Below are positions 56,113 through 64,000 of a DNA stretch of 64,000 bases, piece after piece (position 1 is the first letter of the stretch; the number at the start of each line of letters is the position of its first letter). Source of the DNA: Motiliproteus sediminis (GTDB lineage: Bacteria; Pseudomonadota; Gammaproteobacteria; Pseudomonadales; Balneatricaceae). Location: NCBI RefSeq assembly GCF_017912535.1, contig NZ_JAERQK010000001.1:744001-808000 (forward strand), given 5' to 3'. The notes under the pieces are model-generated. The model ran no database searches and had not been told where the DNA came from. It saw only the letters and a program-made list of their open reading frames with translations. A program made the translations under genes and the position numbers.

Positions 56113-57376
56113 CGGACTGTCGTTTGATCGTATCCCGCCCCTGGCCACGCCGTTAGGCTACTTTTTGCTGGCGCCGCTGTTTGGCCTGCTTGCCGCGTTG
56201 ATACTGGTTGCACAGCCCGCCATGCTGGAGCAGCGTTGGCTTGGCGCTTCCCTGGCTGCCACTCATCTGCTGGCGTTAGGGTTCGGCGCCCAGATCATGC
56301 TCGGCGCCCTCTATCAGGTAATGCCGGTTGTTACCGGACAACCTCTCAGCCAGCACGCCCGCTTGCCGCGCCTGATTCAGCTGCTGCTGGCCACCGGCAC
56401 CCTGGCGCTGGCTACCGGATTTATGACTGCGGCACCGGTGGCCTTCAGCCTTGCCGCGATCGCCTTACCGCTGGCGCTGCTGCTATTCGTCGGCTGCTGG
56501 GGTACCGCCCTGTGGCGAGTTCATCCGCTGGGCGAATCCGCCCGGGTGTTGCGCCTGGCCGCCGTGGGACTGATTGGAGCCGGCGGACTGGGACTGCACC
56601 AGGCGCTCTACCACGCCTATCCATCCCTGATCGGCTACGCCGGGGAACTCACCGACGCACACCTGCTGTGGGCGTCGCTGGGATGGGTGGTAATGCTGGT
56701 GATGGGCGTCAGCCTGCAGGTGATCCCGATGTTTCACGTCACCCCGGCACTGCCACGCTGGATCGCTCAGTTTGCCGCCCCGGCACTGCTGGCGATGCTG
56801 TTTATCGCAACCCTGTGGCCGCCCTCACGTGCCGTGGCCCTGCTGCTTTCCGCGCTGCTGACAGGCGCTTATGCCATCGCCGCCCTCAACGCCCTTGCGG
56901 CCCGCAAACGCAAACGGATCGACTACACCGTGCGCCTGTGGCAACTGGCGTTATGCCACCTGCTGATGACGGCACTGGCCCTCGGAGCCTCGGCGGCAGG
57001 TATACAGCTGACGAGTCTGGCGGGACCCGTCGGCGTGGTTTTCGGTATCGGTTTTATGCTCAGCGTGATGCTGGGAATGCTGCAGAAGATCGTTCCCTTT
57101 CTGATCTATCTGCACCTGCAACGGGCTTGTCTGGGAGACCCGATGGCGATGATGGCACTGCCCAATATGCAAGACCTGTTGCCGACCCAGACCCAGCGCC
57201 GCCAATGGCAGCTGCAGCTACTAACGCTGCTACTGCTGTATCTGAGTTATGTGCCGGGCATGATCGAGCTGACCGGGCGTCTGGCAGGAGTGGCTGCCGC
57301 GGCCAACTTTATCTACCTGGGCCGGGCGTTGTGGCGGGCAAGGCAACGTTTTTACGCGGCCCTGCCCACAGCCTGA
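56102..57376 (+). CDS. Polytopic membrane protein, heme-copper-oxidase/NnrS-like candidate
   Basis: 424 residues from ATG 56102, overlapping the DUF2249 gene by 11 bases. About 12 membrane spans. Three similar helices recur: THLLALGFGAQIMLGALYQV then P (from residue 54), AHLLWASLGWVVMLVMGVSL then QxxP (from 186), and a later GIGFMLSVMLGMLQKIVP. Helix-borne histidines (H55, H166, H171, H187, H212) could bind heme or copper, as in NnrS or cytochrome oxidase subunit I relatives. It is not a canonical oxidase, since the HPEVY and HH motifs are missing. Function unknown; the context suggests NO or O2 handling. Confidence 0.7.
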   Translation: MRTDGLSFDRIPPLATPLGYFLLAPLFGLLAALILVAQPAMLEQRWLGASLAATHLLALGFGAQIMLGALYQVMPVVTGQPLSQHARLPRLIQLLLATGTLALATGFMTAAPVAFSLAAIALPLALLLFVGCWGTALWRVHPLGESARVLRLAAVGLIGAGGLGLHQALYHAYPSLIGYAGELTDAHLLWASLGWVVMLVMGVSLQVIPMFHVTPALPRWIAQFAAPALLAMLFIATLWPPSRAVALLLSALLTGAYAIAALNALAARKRKRIDYTVRLWQLALCHLLMTALALGASAAGIQLTSLAGPVGVVFGIGFMLSVMLGMLQKIVPFLIYLHLQRACLGDPMAMMALPNMQDLLPTQTQRRQWQLQLLTLLLLYLSYVPGMIELTGRLAGVAAAANFIYLGRALWRARQRFYAALPTA

Positions 57377-59008
57377 TCAGATGCGGAACTGCCGCACAGC
57401 ATCGCGCAGCTGCTCAGCCTGGTGCGCCAGTTCGTGACTGGCACCATTGATCTGCGAGGTCGCCGCGCTGGAGCGATGCGCCAACGCCCGCATGGTGGTG
57501 ACGTTCTGGTTGAGAGCGTCAGCCACCTGTGACTCCTCCTCAGCCGCCATCGCGACCTCGTTACACATCTCCTTGATGCTGGTGATGGAGTCGTTGATGG
57601 TCTGCAGACTGGTCATGGTTTCGCCGGCGCTCTCGGAGGTGCGCTGGGTCTCCTCCCGGCTGTCGTTCATCACCAAAGCTGCTTGCCCGGAGCCCGCCTG
57701 CAGCTGCTCGATCATCAGCTGAATCTCATGAGTGCTTTCCTGCGTACGCTGAGCCAGGTGGCGCACCTCGTCCGCGACCACGGCAAAGCCCCGGCCCTGC
57801 TCCCCAGCCCGTGCCGCTTCGATCGCCGCGTTCAAGGCCAAGAGGTTGGTCTGCTCGGCAATTCCCCGAATCACATCGAGAATAGAGCCGATGTTCTCGC
57901 TGTCGCTTTCGAGTTTATGGGTGACCGACGCCGCGCTTTCCAGCTTGTCGGCAACGCCCTGAATCGAGCTGACGGTCTCGCGTAGAATCGACTGGGAATG
58001 GTCTGCTTCTTCATCGGCGCGCTGGGCCGACTGGGCTACCTCATTAGCGTTGGAGGCCACGTCCTGGACCGAACGCGCCAGGCGGGCAACCGCTTCTGCG
58101 ACCTCATCCGTTTCATCGCTCTGCTCTTTGATGGTGCCGGCGCTTTCCTCGGTCACGGATGCCAACTGCTCCGCCGCCGTAGCCACCTCTTCACTGGCGC
58201 GGGAAACCTGCTCCATCACCCCATGCAGCTTACCCACGAAGCGGTTGAAACTGGCCCGCAGTCGCGAAATCTCATCGTTACCGTCGATGTTCAACTGCAC
58301 GGTCAGATCACCGTCCCCGGCGCTGATGTTTTCCAGTGCGTGCAGGGTTTCTTCCAGCGGCTGGGTGATGCTGCGCGCGATCATGGTGCTGACCCCGAGA
58401 ATCAGCACGACCACGCCCCCGAGGATCATGCTGAGATAACCGGCGTTGTTCCAGTACGCGGCTTCGACGTCGTCGATATAAACTCCTGAGCCAATGATCC
58501 AGCCCCAGGGAGAAAAGCCTTTTACATAAGACAGCTTCTCTACCGGTTTTTCAGAACCGGGCTTGGGCCAGAAGTAGCCGACAAAGCCCGACCCCTCTTT
58601 CTTCACCTGATCAACGAACGCCAGAAACAGCGCCTTGCCGTTCGGGTCCTTCACTCCGGACAGGTCCTTCCCGTCCAGTGCCGGCTTGATCGGGTGCATC
58701 ACCATCACCGGCTTCATATCGTTGATCCAGAAATATTCCTTATCGTCGTAGCGCAGCTGCTTGACCGCACTGATGGCGGCGCTCCGGGCTTCGTCATTGC
58801 TCATGGCGCCGGTTTCCGCAGCGGCATGATAGTGCGCGATCAGACTGTGGGCCGACTCGACCAGATGGCGGGTCTTGATCTGCTTCTCACGCAGCTGGGA
58901 ATCTTTGAGAGTAGTCAGCGATACCGCCGACAACACCACGAAGCCCGCGGTAGCCAGAATAAGAATGAACCATAGCCGGGGTGTGATATTGAACCGTCTG
59001 AATAACAT
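57377..59008 (-). CDS. Methyl-accepting chemotaxis protein with single-Cache sensor
   Basis: 543 residues from ATG 59008 (GGAGCATCCC before it). Transmembrane helix about 11-31, sCache_2 domain about 35-185 ([37 protein letters not shown]), second helix about 190-212, HAMP (about 212-265) and signalling domain (about 300-543) with the hairpin-tip sequence [20 protein letters not shown]. No C-terminal CheR pentapeptide. The sensor is a paralogue of the orphan Cache protein at 2642-3322. Not next to other chemotaxis genes. Confidence 0.95.
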   Translation of the reverse strand: MLFRRFNITPRLWFILILATAGFVVLSAVSLTTLKDSQLREKQIKTRHLVESAHSLIAHYHAAAETGAMSNDEARSAAISAVKQLRYDDKEYFWINDMKPVMVMHPIKPALDGKDLSGVKDPNGKALFLAFVDQVKKEGSGFVGYFWPKPGSEKPVEKLSYVKGFSPWGWIIGSGVYIDDVEAAYWNNAGYLSMILGGVVVLILGVSTMIARSITQPLEETLHALENISAGDGDLTVQLNIDGNDEISRLRASFNRFVGKLHGVMEQVSRASEEVATAAEQLASVTEESAGTIKEQSDETDEVAEAVARLARSVQDVASNANEVAQSAQRADEEADHSQSILRETVSSIQGVADKLESAASVTHKLESDSENIGSILDVIRGIAEQTNLLALNAAIEAARAGEQGRGFAVVADEVRHLAQRTQESTHEIQLMIEQLQAGSGQAALVMNDSREETQRTSESAGETMTSLQTINDSITSIKEMCNEVAMAAEEESQVADALNQNVTTMRALAHRSSAATSQINGASHELAHQAEQLRDAVRQFRI

Positions 59009-59383
59009 GGGATGCTCCAACCGCTGCGGCCCCGCTGGGACCGCTGAATTATTGTTGTTGTCGGCATCCTGCCGCAGAGCCGTAAACGACTCGCCTCCGT
59101 AAGCGCCCATCATTAATACCCCTGCTTTATGCATGGATCAACCGCATGTCGTACGACCAAGGTGGCATAAATGTCAGTTTATTGATCAGGCGCAAATATA
59201 CTTTTCAGTTACAACGCCCTGATCGCCCCGCCCCCGCGGCAGCGCTCGTTTCTAATCCGGGGCCCCGGTGCTATCTTTATGTTTTTTAGATTATTCCTTG
59301 GTTGCCCTGTAACAATCGGGCAGTTTTTCAGTCGTTTGCTACACCGCCAGCATAAATTGCCACCACAAAGGACTCTCAGCCTC

Positions 59384-61543
59384 ATGCGTTCACCCAAGCT
59401 CTGGTTATTGGCTACTCTGGTACTCGCAATCGGACTGTTCTTCGGCTTTGGCCTTGATCGCTATTTCAGCCTCGCTGCAGTTCAACAACATCATGCCGAA
59501 CTGCTGGCGTACACCGACACCTATCCCTGGCGTGCAGCCGGCAGCTTCTTTTTTCTTTACGTGGTCGTAACCGGCCTGTCGCTGCCGGGCGCGGCGGTAA
59601 TGACCCTGCTTGCAGGGGCGCTGTTTGGGCTTGGCTGGGGCCTGCTGCTGGTTTCTTTTGCCAGCAGTATCGGTGCGACCCTGGCCTTTCTGGTTTCGCG
59701 TTTTCTGCTGCGCGACCTGGTAAGGCAGCGTTTTCGCAGCCAGTTGCAAGCCATAGACCGGGGTATCGCGCGTGACGGTGCCTTTTATCTGTTTACCCTG
59801 CGTCTGGTTCCGCTGTTCCCCTTCTTTGTGATCAACCTGGTGATGGGAGTAACCGGACTGCGCGTGCTTACCTTTTACTGGGTCAGCCAGGTGGGGATGC
59901 TCGCCGGAACCATTGTGTTCGTAAACGCCGGCACCCAGCTGGCACAACTGGATTCGCTGCAGGGAATTCTGTCGCCGGCGCTGCTGATCTCCTTTGCCCT
60001 GCTGGGGATATTCCCATTGCTGGCCAAACTGTTGGTGGGCGTCCTCCAGCGGCGGCGACTCTATGACGGCGTGATCCGGCCGCAACGGTTCGACACCGAT
60101 CTGGTGGTGATTGGTGCCGGTTCGGCCGGGCTGGTCAGCTCCTACATCGCGGCGATGGTGCGGGCCAAAGTCAGCCTGGTGGAGAAGCACCGTATGGGCG
60201 GCGACTGTCTCAACACCGGCTGCGTACCGTCGAAAGCACTGATCCGCAGCAGCCGCTTCGTCGCCGAAGCGCGCCGCTGCCAGTCACTGGGGATAGACCG
60301 CGCCGAGTTGCAGTTCGATTTCGCTACCATCATGGAGCGGGTGCAGCGGGTCGTTCGCACCGTGGAGCCCCATGACTCCATCGAACGCTACACCGGCCTT
60401 GGCGTCGATTGCATTCAGGGGCAGGCACGGATTCTCTCTCCCTATCAGGTGAGGGTTAACGGCGATACCATCTCAACCCGCAACATCGTCGTGGCGACCG
60501 GCGCCCGCCCGGCGATACCAGCGATAACCGGGATTGAAGATATGCAGCCGCTGACCTCAGATACACTCTGGGATCTGCGGGTACTGCCTCCGCGCCTGCT
60601 GGTGCTGGGCGGAGGGCCGATCGGCTGCGAGTTGGCGCAGGCGTTTGCGCGTCTGGGTAGCCAGGTCACCATGGTGCTGCGCGGGGAGCGCCTGCTGCCC
60701 AAAGAGGATGCCGACGTCAGCGACGCCGTGCGCGCCCGCTTCGTTGCTGAAGGCATTGACCTGCGCTTTAACCACCCCATGCGCGAATTTCGCCTGATGG
60801 GCGATGCCAAACAGCTGCATTGCGACCATCACGGCCAGCCGGTGGTGCTGGAATTCGACCAGCTGCTGGTCGCCACTGGCCGCCAGGCCAACGTCAGCGG
60901 TTTTGGTCTCGAAGAGCTGGATATTGCGCTGACCCCACAGGGCACCATCGAGGTCAATGACTACCTGCAGACCCGTTATCCCAACATCTACGCCTGCGGT
61001 GACGTCGCCGGACCATACCAGTTCACCCACACCGCCGCCCACCAGGCCTGGTACGCGGTAGTTAACGCCCTGTTCGGGCGTTTCTGGCGCTTCAAAGTGG
61101 ACTATTCCGTGATTCCCGCCGCGACCTTTACGGATCCCGAAATTGCCCGTGTGGGGCTCAACGAGCGCGAAGCCGATGCCGCAGGCATCGGCTATGAACT
61201 AACCCGGTTCGGACTCGACGAACTCGACCGCGCCATCGCCGATGAAGACACCGAAGGCTTCATTAAGATTCTCACCGTTCCCGGCAAGGACCGAATTCTG
61301 GGCGTAACCATTGTCGGCTCCCACGCCGGCGACCTGATTGCCGAGTATGTATTGGCGATGCGTCATAACCTGGGCCTCAATCATGTGCTGAAAACCATCC
61401 ATATCTACCCGACCCTGGCCGAAGCCAACAAATACGCTGCAGGAGCCTGGAAGCGCAATCACCTGCCGTTGCGTTTGCTTGGCTGGCTGGAACGCTGGCA
61501 TACTCGCCAGCGAGGCAGCAGCGACCAATCGCCCAAGGCTTGA
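59384..61543 (+). CDS. Fusion: TVP38/TMEM64 (VTT) membrane domain + mercuric-reductase-like flavoprotein
   Basis: 719 residues from ATG 59384 (AAGGA upstream). Residues about 1-220 form a TVP38/DedA-like VTT membrane domain (GAAVMTLLAGALFGLGWGLL, RLVPLFPFFVINLVMGVTG). Residues about 235-700 are a class I pyridine nucleotide-disulfide oxidoreductase: FAD motif VIGAGSAGLVSSYIAAM, redox pair C275/C280 in GGDCLNTGCVPSKAL, NAD(P)H motif VLGGGPIGCELAQAFARLG, and HIYPTLAEANK. Mercuric reductase itself carries a C-terminal Cys pair that is missing here. Such membrane-tethered reductases occur in several marine gammaproteobacteria; substrate unknown. Confidence 0.92.
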   Translation: MRSPKLWLLATLVLAIGLFFGFGLDRYFSLAAVQQHHAELLAYTDTYPWRAAGSFFFLYVVVTGLSLPGAAVMTLLAGALFGLGWGLLLVSFASSIGATLAFLVSRFLLRDLVRQRFRSQLQAIDRGIARDGAFYLFTLRLVPLFPFFVINLVMGVTGLRVLTFYWVSQVGMLAGTIVFVNAGTQLAQLDSLQGILSPALLISFALLGIFPLLAKLLVGVLQRRRLYDGVIRPQRFDTDLVVIGAGSAGLVSSYIAAMVRAKVSLVEKHRMGGDCLNTGCVPSKALIRSSRFVAEARRCQSLGIDRAELQFDFATIMERVQRVVRTVEPHDSIERYTGLGVDCIQGQARILSPYQVRVNGDTISTRNIVVATGARPAIPAITGIEDMQPLTSDTLWDLRVLPPRLLVLGGGPIGCELAQAFARLGSQVTMVLRGERLLPKEDADVSDAVRARFVAEGIDLRFNHPMREFRLMGDAKQLHCDHHGQPVVLEFDQLLVATGRQANVSGFGLEELDIALTPQGTIEVNDYLQTRYPNIYACGDVAGPYQFTHTAAHQAWYAVVNALFGRFWRFKVDYSVIPAATFTDPEIARVGLNEREADAAGIGYELTRFGLDELDRAIADEDTEGFIKILTVPGKDRILGVTIVGSHAGDLIAEYVLAMRHNLGLNHVLKTIHIYPTLAEANKYAAGAWKRNHLPLRLLGWLERWHTRQRGSSDQSPKA

Positions 61544-61609
61544 TCCGCATCAGCAGACTTCGGGCGCGCAAGTTCCTATAATTCGGGCAATCAGGATGAG
61601 AGACAGCCC

Positions 61610-62842
61610 ATGGAAGCATTGACGACAAGCGCCAGTCAGGTACTGATGGTACGTCAACCGGTGTTCAGCAAAGAGCTGAAAATCGTCGCTTATGAACTGC
61701 TGTACGAGCAGACGCCGAAAGCCGAAGATGAGCTGTTCAACGCCGATCGCGCCAGCTCTGAAATCTTGCTGAACACCTACACCAGCTTGTGCCAGGATGG
61801 CGCCATTCGCCGTGTTCCCCTGATCCTGTCGCTGTCGCAGGAGCTGCTCGCCAAGGGCTGCATGCCCGACCTGCCGCGCAACCAGATCGTTCTGCAGATC
61901 CCCGCCGCCATTCGCGTCGGCCCCAACGTGCTGGCCAACGTGCGTGCGCTGGCAGAACAGGACTTCACCCTCGCCCTCGACGGCTTTGCGCTGCAGCAAC
62001 CGCTGATCCCGTTGCTGCGTTACATGAACATCATCAAAGTCGATCTCAGCGCCGTACCCGAAGCTCGCCTGGGGCGTCTGGTGTCGGTGCTCAAGCGCAG
62101 CTCGGCGACCCTGCTGGCCCAGAACGTGGCCAGTTTCGACCAGCTGAAACGCTGTGGCGGCATGGGCTTCAAGCTGTTTCAGGGCCCTTTTATCAGCCGC
62201 CCGGTACGCGTCATGGGCAAACAACTGCCCTCCTCCAGCGTCGCGCTGCTGCAGCTGCTGCAGGAGCTGCAAAAACCGGATATCACCCCGGCGCAGATCG
62301 AGGGGCTGATTCTGCTCGACCCGATCCTCACCTTCCGCATCCTGCGGGTGGTCAACTCCGCGGCCTACCATCTCACCACCTCGGTCGAATCCATTACCCA
62401 GGCGGTCGTGATGCTGGGTATGGACCAGGTACGCAAATGGGCCACGCTGATCGCACTCAGCAGTCAGGAAGGTAAACCGGAGGAGGTCTCACGTAACCTG
62501 CTGGTGCGGGGGCGCATGTGCCAGTTGCTGGCGGAACAACAGGGTGGCATCAATCCCGAAACCGCGTTCATGGTGGGCATCATGTCGCAACTCGACGTGC
62601 TGCTGGAGATGCCGCTGGAGGAGCTGTTGCTGCAGATCCCCCTCGACAACGCCATCAAGGCGGCGATTACCGAGCAGCAGGGACCGCTGGGCAAGCTTCT
62701 GGGGCATGTGATGCTCTACGAAGAGGGTCACTGGGAAACGCTGAAGGCACAGAATGTGGAAGCTGGTTTCTTTGAAGCGGCCTATCGCCACAGCCTCAGC
62801 TGGGCGCAGAGCGCGATGGAATCGCTCAGCGACGATAACTGA
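61610..62842 (+). CDS. Degenerate EAL-HDOD signalling protein
   Basis: 410 residues, YuxH-type. The N-terminal EAL-like half (about 10-205) keeps VRQPVFSKELKIVAYELLYE but loses catalytic residues: the metal-binding DDFG is DGFA (FTLALDGFALQQ), so c-di-GMP hydrolysis is unlikely. The HDOD domain (about 215-400) is recognised by PDITPAQIEGLILLDPILTF and VNSAAYHLTTSVESITQAVV. Such proteins act in motility and stress signalling as protein-binding hubs. The stop overlaps the convergent glycosyltransferase gene by 17 bases. Confidence 0.9.
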   Translation: MEALTTSASQVLMVRQPVFSKELKIVAYELLYEQTPKAEDELFNADRASSEILLNTYTSLCQDGAIRRVPLILSLSQELLAKGCMPDLPRNQIVLQIPAAIRVGPNVLANVRALAEQDFTLALDGFALQQPLIPLLRYMNIIKVDLSAVPEARLGRLVSVLKRSSATLLAQNVASFDQLKRCGGMGFKLFQGPFISRPVRVMGKQLPSSSVALLQLLQELQKPDITPAQIEGLILLDPILTFRILRVVNSAAYHLTTSVESITQAVVMLGMDQVRKWATLIALSSQEGKPEEVSRNLLVRGRMCQLLAEQQGGINPETAFMVGIMSQLDVLLEMPLEELLLQIPLDNAIKAAITEQQGPLGKLLGHVMLYEEGHWETLKAQNVEAGFFEAAYRHSLSWAQSAMESLSDDN

Positions 62843-63536
62843 GGCGCGACCGCACTAGCTGCCACGCATAGGGCCAGGCCTGACGCATCCACATCCACTG
62901 ATAGCGCAAGGTCAATCGTGACCAGCCGTGACGGCGATACTTGCGGGCACTGGTAAGTAGCGGAGCATCCAGCATTATCAGCGGCACGCCCGCCAGACGC
63001 AGCTGCCACACCAGCAGATGATCCTCACCAAAGGCGGCGGCCTCATCAAACCCCCCGACCCGGACGAAGAGCTCCTTGGGTAGCACAAAGCCCTGATCGC
63101 CAAAGGGCACCCCCAACCAGCGTGAGCGCCAGTTAGCCAGGCGGGCATTCAGCCGGGTTATCGCCGGCCCGTCATCCATAAACTGCAACCGGGCATAACT
63201 CATCGCCAACAGCGGCTGTCGCACTGCCTGCTGAATCCGGCTGACCAGAGCCGGGCCAAACCCGGAATCCCAGTGCAGAAACCACAACCAGTCGCCGCTC
63301 GCTGCGACGGCTGCGGCATTCATCTGCCGTGCCCGCCCCTCTGGCGCCTCAATCCAGCGCAACCTACGCCCGCTCAGAACCCGCTCCAGCGCCGCGCGCC
63401 AAGGGTACGCCTCCACCGGGCGGCAGGCGACAAACACCAGCTCACTATCACCGGGAAGCAGGAGCAGGTCAGCAGCCAGGCGACCAAAGGCGTTCTCGTT
63501 TGGCCCTAGCGGCACAATCACCGACAGCGATCCCAT
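62826..63536 (-). CDS. Family 2-like glycosyltransferase
   Basis: 236 residues with a GT-A fold: SVIVPLGPNENAFGRLAADL at the start, GRARQMNAAAVAASGDWLWFLHWDSGFG holding the divalent-metal Asp region, split over about 85-115, and FGEDHLLVWQLRLAGV as the later acidic motif. It resembles the glycosyltransferases of the TIGR04283 group. Donor and acceptor sugars unknown. It begins two bases after the phosphorylase stop, suggesting cotranscription. Confidence 0.82.
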   Translation of the reverse strand: MGSLSVIVPLGPNENAFGRLAADLLLLPGDSELVFVACRPVEAYPWRAALERVLSGRRLRWIEAPEGRARQMNAAAVAASGDWLWFLHWDSGFGPALVSRIQQAVRQPLLAMSYARLQFMDDGPAITRLNARLANWRSRWLGVPFGDQGFVLPKELFVRVGGFDEAAAFGEDHLLVWQLRLAGVPLIMLDAPLLTSARKYRRHGWSRLTLRYQWMWMRQAWPYAWQLVRSRLSYRR

Positions 63537-63538
63537 AG

Positions 63539-64000
63539 TCAGCGTTGCAGCAGCTCCAGCAGCGAGTGCTGTTCACTGGAAAGGCGCTCCGGCGGGGTCA
63601 ATATGGCGCTGGCCAACGACTTACGGCAACCGCAGGTAGCGTTCGGCAACGTCCCCTGCTCGGCCAGCCGAACAATAACCCGACGCGCCTTTTCCAGGCT
63701 GGCGCCGTAACGGGCGATCACCTGTTCCACGGTGACATGCTGGGCAGGATCATCCATCCAGCAGTCGTAGTCGGTGGCAATAGTCAGGGTGCAGTAGCAG
63801 AGTTGCGCTTCACGGGCCAGAAACACCTCCGGCACGTTGGTCATGCCGACCAGGTCACAGCCAGCCGCGTCACGCAAGAAGAAGCTTTCCGCGCGGGTGC
63901 CCAGGCGTGGTCCGTCGACGCAGCCATAGGTTTTGTCACGATGAACAGCGATATCGAGACTGGCGGCAGCCTTCGCCACCGCATCACCGAGGCAACCGCA
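63539..64000 (-). CDS. S-methyl-5'-thioadenosine / S-methyl-5'-thioinosine phosphorylase, C-terminal part
   Basis: The visible 153 codons run into the right window edge, so the N-terminal half is missing. GCVDGPRLGTRAESFFLRDA and LVGMTNVPEVFLAREAQLCY followed by TIATDYDCWMDD are the MTAP/MTIP core with the purine-binding Asp pair in ATDYDC. The enzyme cleaves methylthioadenosine (or methylthioinosine in pseudomonads) with phosphate in methionine salvage. Which nucleoside it prefers cannot be decided here. Confidence 0.92.
   Translation of the reverse strand, partial: CGCLGDAVAKAAASLDIAVHRDKTYGCVDGPRLGTRAESFFLRDAAGCDLVGMTNVPEVFLAREAQLCYCTLTIATDYDCWMDDPAQHVTVEQVIARYGASLEKARRVIVRLAEQGTLPNATCGCRKSLASAILTPPERLSSEQHSLLELLQR

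Noticed and set aside
56236-57450. Long rightward frame of 404 codons over the polytopic membrane protein gene
   Set aside because: It is a shifted reading of the membrane-protein gene: Arg-, Gly- and Pro-rich with no hydrophobic pattern, and it runs on into the convergent chemoreceptor gene.

Overview
The window is chromosomal DNA of a free-living, probably marine or brackish gammaproteobacterium close to the Pseudomonadales/Oceanospirillales. The main reason is the run lolA/ftsK – trxB – aat – bpt – infA – clpA/clpS – csp – icd – monomeric idh, which has the same order as in Pseudomonas. PanP-type aspartate decarboxylase, NhaA and a phasin fit a marine heterotroph. GC content is moderately high throughout. 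I saw no prophage, insertion sequence, CRISPR array, rRNA gene or intact tRNA gene.

Layout. 0.2-5.1 kb: a CPA2 antiporter, then a leftward set of PilZ protein, Ap4A-phosphorylase-like enzyme, orphan single-Cache membrane protein, DUF4350-like protein and Sel1-repeat protein. 5.2-11.4 kb: leftward housekeeping operon ftsK-lolA-rarA-crcB-serS. 11.6-17.5 kb: trxB, both leucyl-transferases of the bacterial N-degron pathway (aat, bpt), infA, then clpS-clpA (leftward) and a cold-shock protein. This puts nearly the whole N-degron pathway in one locus. 17.6-21.2 kb: two unrelated NADP isocitrate dehydrogenases in tandem. 21.7-24.5 kb: nucleobase salvage (uraA-upp, hpt). 24.5-30.2 kb: panP and metH. 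30.2-37.0 kb: nhaA, acnA and hflKC.

37.0-48.1 kb is more accessory in character. It holds a CheB-CheR-coiled-coil-PAS fusion divergent from a small PAS protein, an OmpA-like lipoprotein, a HlyIII/TrhA membrane protein, a DUF1328 miniprotein, two transglutaminase-like proteases, a Crp/Fnr-type regulator, and two tiny hydrophilic ORFs that share start region and leader. 48.2-54.5 kb: an M16C peptidase, a phasin with a Lys/Ala-rich tail, a UbiH-family hydroxylase, endonuclease V and a TPR protein.

54.6-64.0 kb: a YbaK-like deacylase, then a compact hemerythrin - DUF2249 - polytopic membrane protein operon. It is followed by a chemoreceptor, a TVP38-flavin disulfide reductase fusion, a degenerate EAL-HDOD protein, a glycosyltransferase and a methylthioadenosine/methylthioinosine phosphorylase cut by the window end.

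The best candidates for something under-described are the hemerythrin-DUF2249-membrane protein unit, the orphan Cache protein coupled to an Ap4A-phosphorylase-like gene, the twin MNKP miniproteins, and a structured spacer downstream of the Crp-type gene. All functions are inferred from sequence reading alone; no database search was run.
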